Positions 10,353-22,204 of a stretch of DNA of 64,000 nucleotides are shown here, piece after piece. Positions within the stretch are counted from its first letter, which is position 1, and each line of letters begins with the position of its first letter. A model generated the notes under the pieces. It made no database searches and was not told where the DNA came from. It was given only the letters and a program-made list of their open reading frames with translations. Origin of the DNA: Epiperipatus broadwayi (lineage: Eukaryota > Onychophora > Udeonychophora > Euonychophora > Peripatidae); assembly GCA_028023455.1 (NCBI GenBank), contig JAQFVV010000014.1, positions 623,336 to 687,335 of the forward strand, given 5' to 3'. The position numbers and the translations under genes are program-made.

Positions 10353-13009
10353 ATTAGATGTTTTTTGTTTTATTATATTTGTTTTCTAGTTCAGAAATAT
10401 AAATATTTGTAGTTTGTGCTTGGAAATTAACTTTTTTCTTTTTAAAGAAAAACTTCAAACAATCAAGTCAAATAGTAATTATTACAAGGATCATTTTGCG
10501 CTAATAAATAACTCTAAATTATGTGTGCATTATGCGTCTTACGTCATCAACACTATTAAAGAAATTGCTGGATTAATAAATAAGTTGTAGCAGTATTTGT
10601 TTTTAGAGTTCTTTAAAATGATTTCTTTAGGAAGTAATTATAGTAAAAAACATAATTCAAGTAATTTTTCATTCATTTTGAAATAATCGTCTGTGATATT
10701 ATATATTGATATGATATTATGGCTGATTTCTTGGATAAGGTTGTGAGGCATCTGCCTCAGCGCCAAATTGAAATAGGCAATAAATTTAGTTGGACTTTTT
10801 ATTGAAAATATTTTAATTAACATATTTTATTTAATACAAATTTTTTTTTAGTACTTTCATTGCTTTGTTTAATGGATTATTTTAAATAAGGCTTTGCAAT
10901 AATTTTAAAATGCGTATTTTAAAGTCTTGCCCTGGTATCAAAATTGATGACACGCATACGTTCGTATAGGAAATGAAGATTTTTTTAAAAAACATATATG
11001 AGTTGTTTTATATCATTTTTATATCTTTGAAGTAGGAATTAATGTCTAGATATTTTCCCTAAAAGAATAATTTTTCACATTTTAATCGTAGTTTTTATTT
11101 TTGATCACCTAAGGCTTTTGAATGAAGTAACTTGCTTTTAAGAAAACATGCGTGCATGCTAGTGAGATTATCGTAATTTAGTAATATTTTCTCTGTCTAA
11201 TTGAAAACGCACATTGTAAATCAGTTTTTGGTAATTTACTAGGAATTCTTTGGGAGATAAAATTATTCAGTTCAATTTTTAAGCGCTAATTATTGAATAT
11301 TGAATTTATAAAAGCAAGATTAAAAAACAAAACGATTAAAAATAAATAACACGTTAGAGATGCGTTGACATATAAAACAAGCTAATGCTTTATTCTGTTA
11401 TTTGATATTTTATCATGCTGTTTTTTTAACTTCGGAAGCAAACTAATCTTTCAGCATTGTGTCTAATTGTCGCTCTTTCCTATAGTTTATACTCTGCCAT
11501 GTCTTCTCAATTGCATTTCCTTAAAACGGCCTTGTGAATGCTGTTTATATTATAAATGTCTACTTCTCATACGAAAATTATACTAAAATTCTTAAAACAT
11601 CCTTTTAGAAAGTCTTGTATTGTTGATTCATTTCACCCTACAATTCATCCAACAAATATATAATCTTATGATAGTGGGCTGAATAGTATCATATCCTTCA
11701 AAGTGAAAAATATATTGATTGGTTTTATGATTTTTCCATTGTATACATATATATTTGAAATTTTCTGCTTATATAGATACGTGTGTAAATAAATTTTATA
11801 TATAGTATGCATAAATTGTATATTTATCCATTTATTTAACTCCCACTTTATGTGCATATTTGATTAGCACATACATTGCCATGCTAATGACTTGAAATCA
11901 GAATCAAGTTAGGAGATTTTTACTAGGTTTTACATAAACTTGTGATTTTTTTGCAGATATCTGATCCATATCCACTTTAGTGATCCTTGCTTAATTGTTG
12001 ACTATAAATAGATATGTAAATTGAATAAAAGCAGATAGATTTCCAAAAGTTGTCAAATATAAATACTTACATCCAATTTCATTGTCATTAAGTCTTAATT
12101 TGAAAGTCACTTTTGTTCTATTATTTGACAGATTATCAAGTCATAGAAGGATTGACAATTTGCAAATGGATGTATATATTTATATTTGACACCTCTTGGA
12201 TGTTAGTCTGCTTCTATTTGATTATATATATTTTGATGCTGTTCTTACTAATATGCTTATATATAATATCCAAACAATAGTTATAATAAATATATATGAA
12301 AACCATCTGACAATTTTCAAATACTATTAATAAATTGTTGAAATGCCTTAATAAAATAGCTATTTTTTTTTTTTTTTTACAAGACTTTATATATAAGTTG
12401 AAAGCAAAATAGCTTTACATATAAGAATCTTAGAGTAAAATAAGAAAAGGCCATTTTTGTTATTGTAAAAAGTTATTAAACATGGTAGTTAGAGGACATT
12501 TTAATTATTTATTAATATTATATATATATATATCAATAATTTGTTAAATAAACAATTACTACTTTCACACTTGCTGCAAGTTATTGATTTATTTCTATTT
12601 TAGTGCTATAATTATTTCATTTTATATGTACCATTTATTGTTTCTGCATTGAAATTGTTTAATTTTTATAGTTTTTGCTATTGAATTTTCAATCTTTCAG
12701 TTATAAATAAAAATATTTTTTACTATTACTGTTATCAATTTTATCACATTTGTATTTTAATAAGTGTGAAAAATTTTCATTTTTATATTGTTTTTAATAG
12801 TAAAAATAAAGCAATCAGTAACCTTGCTTAAAACATCCTAGCCATTAGATATTTAAAATAAGTTGAATTGGATTTAACAGATATGTTGACAATTCAATAT
12901 ATTTTGAAAATTTAACAGCTAGGAAATAATTACCAGTCCTTTTATCCAAATGCATGCGTATGTGCAGAGAAATTAAGAAAAAGTTCTGGAGTCAACTTGG
13001 TTGTTCAAC
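10353..13009. other. AT-rich DNA, no feature recognised
   Basis: Only low-complexity A/T sequence and small chance ORFs (for example 10638-10823 and 11666-11857, both minus strand) are visible. Their translations are rich in Ile, Phe, Tyr and Lys and match no family I know. Confidence 0.5.
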
Positions 13010-13320
13010 TATCTATTGAGATAAAAAAAATTTTTTTTTCAAGATCAAGAAATTCATGTATATTTTTATTTTAAATAAAATCTAAAGAAGTCAGGGTAAT
13101 CAAAAATGTGATGACTTCAAATAATTATATTTTGCCATGATAAGTTTCTGTTTTGTTGTCAGATACGTTGAGAAAATTTTTTGCATGACTAAAACCATAA
13201 ATTTTTTGTGAGATTTATTAAGATTCATGGTTATTTTTTCACAATAATTGTATAATAATTATTAAAAATCAGAAGTTTATATGAATACATATTTATTTCA
13301 TACATATATGCATTAATGTT
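13010..13320 (+). repeat. Unclassified dispersed repeat, copy 1
   Basis: The ordered phrases CTATCTATTGAGAT, TCTAAAGAAGTCAGG, GAGAAAATTTTTTGCATGAC, AAGATTCATGG and ATAATTATTAAAAATCA recur in the same order at 46075-46428. A shorter version is at 44981-45222. No coding potential or terminal repeat is obvious; it may be the non-coding part of an old transposon. Confidence 0.6.
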
Positions 13321-13581
13321 TACAAAGAAAATCACAACATTCTTGTAAACAAGCCTTTTAAAACTGATTATGTGATATATTATCACTGGCATTCTTTTAG
13401 AATATATTGAAATATCTTAAAAAATTATAAAAGAATTGTAATATTTTAAAGCATAATCTGATAGATATATCATACACTGATTATTATTCATTCAGATTTT
13501 AAAAATAAATATCCATAAAAACAGAGTTCATTGGTTTATTAAATTAATCTGCATCTTATGATCATTTAATGACAAAATAGC

Positions 13582-13661
13582 TCTTTGTTTTTATTATGAT
13601 TTTTTTTAGTATTTGCAAAGTTCTTTGTTTTTATTATGATTTTTTTTAGTATTTGCAAAGT
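13582..13661. repeat. 40 bp exact tandem duplication
   Basis: Two perfect head-to-tail copies of a 40 bp unit beginning TCTTTGTTTTTATTATG. The lack of any difference between copies implies a recent event, or an assembly duplication. Confidence 0.92.
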
Positions 13662-13830
13662 TGAAAAAAGATTTTTTTGAATTTATTTCATTTGTAAACT
13701 TATATTATTGCCAAATCAAGTTTAATTTATTTATATTCTAATATAGAACAGCATTTTAATACTAAAATCAATTTTCATCAGCATTTTAACACTAAAATCA
13801 ATTCATCAGGTAGAACAACTAAATCTATCT
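13640..13830 (+). repeat. Second module of the unclassified dispersed repeat
   Basis: The ordered phrases GCAAAGTT, TTTCATTTGTAAACTTATA, CAAATCAAGTTTAATTTAT and CATTTTAATACTAAAATCA recur at 47385-47735 and 48590-48735, with a weaker match at 14490-14640. A 30 bp internal duplication (13751-13780 and 13781-13808) is included. At 47.7 kb this module runs straight into the AGAGGTCAGTAT phrase of the first module, so the two belong to one element. Confidence 0.55.
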
Positions 13831-14863
13831 CAGTGTAGATTAGCTCAGTTAAACAAAGTTAACTTACAATTATAATTGATGTTTCACAGAATGTTATGTT
13901 GAAATTACAGTGCTTCAACTTAAAATTGTTTTACATTTATTTGATGAGAAAACTGGGAAATATAATAAATATTAATTTATTGTTTAAAAAAATATCTGAA
14001 GATGTCAGTATCAATCAAAATAACTATAAATGATCTGAAAAAAGTCTAAAAGATCCCTGATTGATAGATATTTTAATATTGCACATACAAGCAAATATGT
14101 AAAGTTCTCTTTCATTGTTGTTTACAATGAGGAAAAATGCATAATTTGTTTGTTTATTTAAGTATTTATGATTATTTTTTTAGAATATATTTCATTTTTA
14201 AAAATACAAATTAAGAAATTTGAAGTAATTATAAAAAGGAAAGTAATCATTACACTCTTTCAAACACTAATATTGGATGTTTGTAATAATTCAATACATA
14301 TAAATGCAATTTTAAATTTTGGAACTGAGTTTCATAACTTTATGATGACTTTGTAATTATTCATTTACATTTTAAAAAATGGAATTCATACAATAAAGAT
14401 TTCATTAATTTATTTTTTTTCAACAGCATTGTGTTAGTTAACTAGCAAAAAAAAAAAGTAAGTTTTCATGTTAAATATTTTATATTATTTTTTTATATTT
14501 GAAAAGTTCAAGTATGATTTTTTTATAATGTTTTTCATTTTTAAACTTATAGTTCTAAAAAATCAAAACCAATTTATTAATTCATAATATTGATTAAAAG
14601 TTTTAATATTAAAATTAAAATATTGAAGTTCAAATTGCCCTTAATGAATAATGTATAAACACTGAAAAGTGAAAGAGTTATTTATTGATAGTTTTATTTT
14701 GTTTTAGTTAGCATCAAAAATAAGATTGAAATATTTTTTTTTATATTTAATACAATTCAGATGTGTAATAAAAAAGAAAGATAAAATTGATAGTAACAAT
14801 AATAGTAAAAAAATTGCATATTTATAGTTTACCAAACTTTTTTTTAAAACTTGTTTTTTATAT

Positions 14864-15136
14864 GACTATTTTATAATATAGTCTTTTTCAAGGAATACTA
14901 AAAATAAAAATACAAATATATAATAATAAATATAAAATGTCACGTATTCCAAACAAATACAAAAACATTAAAAAATTATCTTTATCTCAACAGTATTGAG
15001 ATAAAAATATTTTTTAAATATTTTTTAATGAGTTTAGATTTGTTTGGAATATGTGATATTTTTTTATATTTATTATTATAGATTTGTACTTTTATTTTTT
15101 AGTGTTCCTTGAAAGAGACTATATTATAAAATAGTC
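14864..15136. repeat. 273 bp fold-back palindrome (MITE-like)
   Basis: The sequence is an imperfect inverted repeat around a centre at 14993. It begins GACTATTTTATAATATAGTC and ends with the near-complement GACTATATTATAAAATAGTC. Inner arms share GTATTCCAAACAAAT with ATTTGTTTGGAATA, and the tip is TCTCAA-CAGTA-TTGAGA. Arms are about 130 bp each. Each outer end is itself a small hairpin. No coding potential is seen. Candidates are a fold-back MITE or a transcribed long hairpin. Confidence 0.8.
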
Positions 15137-16990
15137 GAAACATTAGTGTATTGTTTTATTTTTATAATACTCATATGAAAAGCAAGTATAACAAAGAAGA
15201 ATTTTAGTGTATTCATTTATATATATGGAAAATTATAAACTATTTTCGAAAAGAAAAACTGTGTAGATGATATTTTAAAATTTGTTATATTTATAGTTTA
15301 TAAATAAGAATATATGTGGTAGTGTTTGCAGCAATAATCATAATTTTTTAAAATAATATTCTTACTATTTTAATTACTTTTTTTGAATGATAGAATGTAT
15401 CTATATAGTTTAAACTTGGAAGATCACTTATATTATATAGGATGTAGAAACATCGAAAATTTAATAATATAAACTGATAAAAAAAAAAAAATATTGTTCA
15501 TGATAACAAAAACATAAAAGTATACATATAAAAATAATCTTACTGACACACACATAACATATATTTATATGAAACTAAAACACAAAACAAGAAATAATAA
15601 ATCTTTACCACTGTCATTTAAATAGCTTGCACTTATTATGTTTTTGTTTTTACACTTTCCTATGGGGAGGCATTTATATCAATGGACTTCTTCATTGCTA
15701 TTTTAATATTTTTTGTATATTGATGCTGATAACATATTTGCTTCATGAGATGATTCTTGAATGAATAAAGTAAACAAAACAAAACAAAAAAAGATCTTGA
15801 TATCATCTCCCACTTTTTTTTTTTTTATTATTGGTGCATGAATATTATTTATTCTCACAATCAATAAATTATACTGCAAAATGTACAAATTTAGGTAAAA
15901 ACTAAATTCACTTTGGATGGAAAAAATTAGTATGGGTGTTGTTAATGTTATGGACAAGATTTATGAAGGATGTAGTTAAATTTATGCAAATAATGAATAG
16001 TTTTGATGAATTATATTACAAAGTTTGCAAATAAAAAATGACAAACATAATAAGTGCTAGGCATTTAAAGTTCGAGATGATAAAATAATTGAAGTTAAGG
16101 CCTATCCATAATCACCAGCAAAAAATAAATTACATTAAAACATTTCTTCTAACAAACTGAAATCTTAGTCAATGGCAAGCGAATTTAGTCATTTTCAAAA
16201 TAATATTTTGTGGTACAGCTATTAAAAACAGTTTAAAAGTAGGGGTGATTGAGATGGGAGTGGAAGTTGACAATTGTTTCTGAGACTTTTTAAGAAACAA
16301 CTACATTTTTAATAAGGTTAGTATGAAGTCAGTGAAGGAAATTTTGAGGAAATAAAATCAGATAGATAAGAAGAACCTATTAATTATTAAGTAATATTAT
16401 AAAAGTAGTCTAAATATATTCTATAATTTAGTGCAGCTTAAATGATTTAACCCCATTGGAACTTTATTTCTTAATCTTATGAACTGTTTCAGTAAGAAAG
16501 TGTGATATAAAACAATCTAAAGTACTAATTATATTTTATTTGCCTGTAGAATTGCTGAAATAGATAAAGCACTATAACAGAGTTTTGTAGTTTTTGGAAA
16601 AAAAGACTAACAAAATTTTGTTCACAACTTTGAAGCTACTATTTGTAGTAATAGTTGTTAAAAATTAATTATTTTTTATTGAATAATGCTGATTATTATA
16701 TATATATATAATTAAAATATAACACATCCACACATAATTATGAGTTTAATAATAACTCCTAAGTACCATATTACATCTGGTTGATAAATTAAATTCACTC
16801 TCACTTACCAACAATGTTGACAAAGGCTGTTTATAAACATCAGGGCTATTAAGAATAGGTGGATTCATTTGGATTTATTGTATTCTTAATTCATTTGTTC
16901 AACATTTAGAGTTCTTTTAAGTCATAGTCTGGGGGAGGGTCATTTAATTCCTTTGTTTACATATGACTGTAAAAACCCATTCAATAACAT
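15137..16990. other. AT-rich DNA, no feature recognised
   Basis: Chance ORFs only, for example minus strand 15703-15957 (84 codons), whose translation is low-complexity and unrecognised. A short (AT)n lies near 16698. Confidence 0.5.
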
Positions 16991-17097
16991 TTTTTTTATG
17001 TGTCTTAGCATCGGCCAGGATGCGAACCCGCAACCCGGGCAACTGCCTGCAAGTGCAAAGCAGTCACACTGACCCCTTGACCACCAATGCAAGACTT
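16991..17097 (-). mobile_element. tRNA-derived SINE, family 2 (copy 2)
   Basis: Read on the minus strand it carries an A-box region TGGTCAAGGGGTCAGTGTG, a near-perfect B box GGGTTCGCATCC, and the family 3' end TGGCCGATGCTAAGACA followed by an A tail (T-run 16991-16997 on the plus strand). It is flanked by an 8 bp direct repeat TTCAATAA (16980-16987 and 17096-17103), a plausible target-site duplication. It is the best preserved of the three family 2 copies. Confidence 0.85.
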
Positions 17098-17341
17098 CAA
17101 TAAAAAAGTGGTTGATAATAAAGTGATTAGCATTTCATAATAATTATTGCAGCATTTGCTATACCTTTAAATCCAGTTGGGTATCTTTATTCAAATCTAA
17201 ATTGGTATTTCATAATTTTCAATTGGATGGACCGTTGAAGAGTTGCAGTGTGGAGTGGATTTGAAGTCTGTCCATTAAAGTAGGAGGATTTGCTATCTTA
17301 ATATATATCTGAGCACTTGTAGCATATATGTGTAGAGATGG

Positions 17342-17398
17342 TAATCTGGACCAACTGATGATTGCTGGTTTAGCATGAAATACGAATATTGGTGATTA
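17342..17398 (+). ncRNA. Type I hammerhead ribozyme A
   Basis: All core elements are in order: CTGATGA (17355-17361), stem II TGCT/AGCA with loop GGTTT (17363-17375), GAAA (17377-17380), a minimal stem III of 2 bp with a 4-base loop (17380-17387), and cleavage expected after the A at 17388 (ATA site). Stem I forms in two blocks: ACCAA (17350-17354) with TTGGT (17389-17393), and TAATC (17342-17346) with GATTA (17394-17398). Three unpaired bases (TGG) on the 5' strand separate the blocks. A bulged stem I is what natural type I hammerheads use to dock with loop II. The pair next to the core in stem II is U-U, a slight weakness. Confidence 0.85.
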
Positions 17399-17431
17399 TT
17401 TATCTTTTCAACATATGTGTGTTCAAGTGTA

Positions 17432-17490
17432 TCAGTGTTATGAGATAGTGTGGAGAGTGGTGGGTCATGTAAAAGTCTGTTCTCATACCC
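17432..17490 (+). promoter_or_regulatory. tRNA-like A and B boxes downstream of hammerhead A
   Basis: GTTATGAGATAGTGTGG (about 17437-17453) and a degraded B box GTTCTCATACCC (17479-17490) occupy the positions of a better preserved pair in the 41.7-42.2 kb copies, where the B box reads TGTTCAAATCCC. Spacing is about 40 bases. The element is probably transcribed by RNA polymerase III, though in this copy the B box is eroded. Confidence 0.5.
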
Positions 17491-17687
17491 TGTCTATTAC
17501 ATATATAGACACAGGTATATATAAGCCTGTGTATTTCAGCTATTACATATTAGAGATGTCTGCCTATCCCTTGCATATGTATTTAATGGATTATTTCCTG
17601 TACATGTGGGGTCAGATTGACCTTAGGTCAACATGGGTGTGACAATAATCTCGGCCTCAGGGTGGCCTTTGAGCATTCCATCATCAG

Positions 17688-17971
17688 ATTTTCAATTGGA
17701 TGGACGGTTGAAGAGTTGCAGTGTGGAGTGGATTGAAGCCTGTCCATTAAAGTAGGAGGATTTGCTATCTTAATATATATCTGAGCACTTGTAGCACATA
17801 TGTGTAGAGGTGGTAATCTGGACCAACTGATGATTGCTGGTTTAGCATGAAATGCATATATTGGTGATTATTTATCTTTTCAACATATGTGTGTTCAAGT
17901 GTATCAGTGTTATGAGATAGTGTGGAGAGTGGTGGGTCATGTGAAAGTCTGTGCTCATACCCTGTCTATTA
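17688..17971 (+). mobile_element. Hammerhead repeat unit B, 3'-truncated tandem copy
   Basis: It is joined head-to-tail to unit A and is nearly identical over about 284 bp, then stops at CCTGTCTATTA, beyond which the sequence is unrelated. Differences from unit A are scattered single bases (GGACGG for GGACCG, one T deleted near 17733, GTGAAAGT for GTAAAAGT). The truncation falls just 3' of the tRNA-like region. Confidence 0.82.
17814..17870 (+). ncRNA. Type I hammerhead ribozyme B
   Basis: The architecture is identical to ribozyme A: CTGATGA 17827-17833, stem II 17834-17848, GAAA 17849-17852, stem III/loop 17852-17859, ATA cleavage after 17860. Stem I blocks are 17822-17826 with 17861-17865 and 17814-17818 with 17866-17870. 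Stem III loop bases differ from copy A (TGCATATA against TACGAATA) while the closing A-T and T-A pairs are kept. Together, A and B would excise a 472 nt RNA (17389-17860). Confidence 0.85.
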
Positions 17972-19858
17972 TAATAATTACTGTAGTTTTTGTTATTTCC
18001 CTTGATATTTATTCAACATTAAATAAGTTATTAGCATAGATATACCATTAAATACTTCCTTTTGAATTCCTGATTCATTAATCAAAATATGATCAAAATA
18101 TTCCTTCCATTTATTGAAATATTTATTATATTAAATAGGATTATGTTGTCATTTCCTTAGGCCCATGTACTTTACTTATTACCCCCCCATGTAAAGTTAT
18201 TGTAATCATTAAGTCATTTTAGTTCACATTCATTTTATTAATAAGGCTAATATAGATTGTCACATTTCTTTTAATTAAGACACTAATAACAGAATGATCG
18301 TTTAAAGAAAAATGAATCCAAAAACAAACTAGTTGTAACTGCAACATGTTTTTAAGAGAATTGTATTTTTTTTGATAACATGAGAAATTCAAATTTTTTC
18401 AGATATATTAAAAAACATTAAAACTGTTTGGTAACAGCTTCTAAAATTTAGTATGGGGATTGTTTTTAAAAGGGTATAAATAATTTTTTTATTATTAGCA
18501 GATATCAAATACTTAGTATATATATAAAGCTTATATGATATTGCACTCATTTTTATGTATATGCATATATTTAACAGAATATTAGCTATTTCTTACATTA
18601 AGTAGATTTTGAAATATGCTTAAGATACATCATTTGAGTCTTTAAGTTTTCAAATGCAATTTTGTTGAGTGGATTATGAAAAGAAACTAATTTTAATATA
18701 TGTTATGCTTATATTCTTTAATATGTTATATAAAATTGATATCTCCTTTTCTGATCTGAGGAAGAGTTCCATTATCCATATAAGCAATAAATCATACTGA
18801 TATATTTAATGGAAGAATGTGAATATCATTTAGTTGTCTTTTTTTAATTTCTTGAAATAGAGCATTAACATATCTTTATCTCTTGTGGTTTGATTTAATG
18901 TGAGGTAGACAGTTCAACATCCAAATAAATAAAATATAAGTCTGATAATTTTAATGGTAAAATGTAAATATTTATCTACTAAATTTCTTGAAGTAGAGAA
19001 TTAATATGTGCTATGCCTATATAGTTTGACATATTGATAAAATAGTAGGATTCTGGAACTCATGATCTATGAACCATGACCCTGTTCTGTAATTTATTTT
19101 GCTCAAATTTCTTAAGAACTCTTATCAATAAACCACAAACAATGCTTATATATAAATAATCTGATATTCTGATTAGATTGATCTTTTTTTTTTTTTTGAC
19201 TTTTAACCCAACAATAATCTTTTTTTTTTTGCTTCAAAAACAAAAAAATATATAGTAGGAAAATTAAAAAAATTATACCATTCTAAAATTATGTTTTCAA
19301 TTAAAATTGTTAAGTAAAATATAAAAATGTTACCGTTAAAAGCCTAAAATATAACCCATTCTCAATCTACTTTTTTCTCATTTAATAATAACCTTAATTA
19401 AAAAAGATTAGATTACTTTACTTAATTATTATATTTAAAAATACTTAATTATTATATTTAAAAACAAAAGTATTACATTTCATTTTGTACATAATTTATT
19501 TAGTCATAATTCTGACAAATTTTTATTATAATTTTGTGTGGGAGGGAAAGAGGGGAAAGTAACTGCCATATAAATAAAGTATTGGTCAAAATGACTCATA
19601 AATTTAATTTGTAATTTTTAAAATATATTTTGTATTTGTGCTATTATTATTGCATTTTTTTAATATGTATCTGAAAGAATACATAGAGAAATTGAACTAT
19701 GCGATATATCAATTGTACTTTTTTTTTTTATAGAGCTGATTTCACATCTTAATAATCTGGCATTTGGTTTTAATCAGTGTTGTGGATTTAAAATTTTTTG
19801 AATATGGTGAGCAGTATTAAAATAACATTTTAACACACACATACCCATATATATGTAT
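17972..19858. other. AT-rich DNA, no feature recognised
   Basis: Low-complexity sequence with poly-T runs (19186-19197 and 19220-19230). No coding homology seen. Confidence 0.5.
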
Positions 19859-20335
19859 GGTAAGGAAATCAAGTCATACATCGACGCGACTTAATTTAAT
19901 AAGCTTGGATTACAAATATTATATAATGAGCATGCTAATAGCTCTTAACAAGCTATTCCGAAAAGCTTGTTGAGAGCTAGCTTATTAAATTAAGCCACAT
20001 GATATATGATTTGATTTCCTTGCAATTATTGTTTTGCTCTTGAGGCTTTGACGATTTTATATTTCTAAAACTATTAATATATGATGTATCTGAATTTAGT
20101 TCAGTCCCATATGCTATTTAAGTTAGATAGCTGGATTTGAAGACATGTGTGTCTAAAAATTTCAGATTTTCTACTTAATAGTTAACTGTTAGATAAATAC
20201 TGGGGCTTGATGTGGTATTTTTAAATCTAATACCTGAATATCCTGGCGTCTCACTGCCAGAGCTAGAAACTGGTCTGAAGATAGGGATATTCGGAAAGCT
20301 TGTTAAGAGCTACTAGCACATTCATTATATAATAT
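19859..20335. repeat. Nested inverted repeats
   Basis: Arms 19862-19905 and 19979-20021 are inverted copies (AAGGAAATCAAGTCAT... and ...ATGATTTGATTTCCTT, with TTAATTTAATAAGCT/AGCTTATTAAATTAA inside). A second pair, 19918-19960 and 20292-20333, shares ATTATATAATGAGCATGC and its complement around AGCTTGTTAAGAGCT. The phrase AAGCTTGTTRAGAGCT also appears at 19963-19978. This could be a MITE with a nested insertion or a rearranged palindromic element. Confidence 0.7.
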
Positions 20336-21715
20336 ATATGTGTATGTGTGTGGGTATATACTGAAAATATGTATAATACACAAACTTATATATATATATA
20401 TATAGTTGTCTGTATAGCGTATATATGTACTGTGAACAAAAAAATTAAAATGCAGACGATTATTTTTTCATTCCATTTTTTTTTTCTATTTTTTTAAATC
20501 ATTCTTAACTCATCCTCATATATAGAGGTCGTGGATATAATGGAATAATATATATATATTGAAATAAAAATATTATATAAGATTGCACAAAAAGAAAAAG
20601 AGAAAAAAATGACTTGACATTTTCAATATTTTTGTAATTTGCTTAAAGATAAATATAATTTCTAAAATTCTGAATCTGGATATGAGATGTAAAAACCCAG
20701 AGATTCCAGATGAAAACAACATTCTGGGTTACTTAAATTTTGATAAAGAATTTAAAGATTTGTTTCTTTTGCAGATCTCTTCAATAAATATATAACATAA
20801 TGTATCATTTGGAAATGTTAAATATTTTTGTTTCTATTTTTTCTACAATAATTTTAGCATATCTCATACAAATCCTAAATGTTAACATATAATTATAAAA
20901 TGTTACAAATCTTTTATCATTTCATAGGATTCATGTTTGTTTTAATAAATCTATAAAGAGACTTTAATCCGTTTTGGTTATAAATAATTTTTATATTCAT
21001 TAATTATTAAATAAGCTTAATCATATCATTTTCATTTAAATTTTTGATATGTTCTTGCAATAAAGTTTTTTGTTTTGTAATAGTTTAGGTTAATATATAT
21101 ATATATATATTAATGTTATTAGTAATATATTTACAACTTTAAAACAAACTCTAAGATTAATAAATATTTGTAGTAGTATTGTTAATGTAATTGGATATAT
21201 ATATATCATACACACTACATATATAATTATTAAGATAAATACAGAAATTACAAATTTTCAAGAAATATTTGAATAATAATATATTAAATAAGTATCTCAT
21301 TATGCAGAAATAACTATTGGTTACATTTAATCCAATTTGATTTTTTGCAGAAGTGATAGTATTTTCATTTTTGAATATGTTTTTATAATAATAAATACAC
21401 AATTTCTTAGCAATTTAATAGAGTAGCACATTCTTTTGCACAGATAATCGTTTTAAAATATTTTGTTTTATTTATCAAAGACTGTAATACTATAAATTTT
21501 AAAAAAATATTGGTGCACAAACTTATTATAATATCTTAAAGAATTTTAATTTATTCTGTTTTTTCCTCCTCTCTTTCTTAATTAATTTTAGGATGTTTGT
21601 TTATCAGATAAGATTACAGTTTGGAAACATAGTTAGAGAGAATAACAAGCATATTTATTTATGCATAATTTGGTACTGTATCCTTCTAATGTAGTGCTTA
21701 ATATATAACATTATT
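20336..21715. other. AT-rich DNA, no feature recognised
   Basis: Short (TA)n tracts at 20388-20403 and 21092-21110 and chance ORFs only. Confidence 0.5.
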
Positions 21716-22070
21716 GAATTGTACTTAATATTTATTTATATATATATGATTCTTATTTGGAAAAAACTGCATTTTGAGGATTTTTTCTGGGTTCAAACAT
21801 AGAGACTTACAAAACTTTGAACTAACTTTTGTAATGTTTACTGTGGGTAACATAGCTTATTGGCAATATTTTAATAGATTTTGTCATTGAGAAAATGTTT
21901 CTGAGAAATTTCACCGATAAATTTTTTTTGTCAAAGAAAAGTTATTTTTATTTGTTGAATTGTATTTAATATTTATATATATTTGATTCTTACTTGGAAA
22001 AAAGTGCGTTTCGATAATTTTTTCTGGATTTAAACCACAGAGACTTATGGAACTTTGAATTAGCTCTTGC
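21716..22070. repeat. Diverged direct repeat, about 115-120 bp, period 241
   Basis: 21716-21835 and 21957-22070 share GAATTGTA.TTAATATTTAT, TGATTCTTA.TTGGAAAAAA, GATTTTTTCTGG.TT.AAAC and AGAGACTTA. They lie in the same orientation and look like an old duplication. The second copy ends at the trinucleotide microsatellite. Confidence 0.7.
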
Positions 22071-22086
22071 AGAGCTCGCTGCAGGA

Positions 22087-22093
22087 CTACTAG

Positions 22094-22157
<64 letters not shown>

Positions 22158-22165
22158 GTTGCTGC

Positions 22166-22204
<39 letters not shown>
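22087..22204. repeat. Compound (ACT)n-(ATT)n microsatellite
   Basis: About 21 ACT units (22094-22157), a short GTTGCTGCT interruption, then about 13 ATT units (22166-22204). Such tracts often mark the tail of a retroposon or a slippage hot spot. Confidence 0.95.

Larger units (their letters stand above)
17215..17687 (+). mobile_element. Hammerhead (retrozyme-like) repeat unit A, full length
   Basis: This is a complete 473 bp unit, followed directly by a second copy that starts at 17688 with the same ATTTTCAATTGGATGGAC. It contains a type I hammerhead ribozyme (17342-17398), tRNA-like A and B boxes (about 17437-17452 and 17479-17490), a 7 bp hairpin ACACAGG/CCTGTGT (17509-17532), and a 3' part ending CATTCCATCATCAG. 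The same ending phrase also precedes the unit at 41.95 kb. That means the unit boundary is circularly permuted between loci, as expected if templates derive from circular or concatemeric RNA. No ORF of note. Metazoan retrozymes and the schistosome Sm-alpha repeats are the closest known types. Confidence 0.82.

Noticed and set aside
17415-17642. 75-codon plus-strand ORF in the hammerhead unit
   Set aside because: It lies across the ribozyme unit's non-coding 3' part, is not kept in unit C, and has no recognisable domain.
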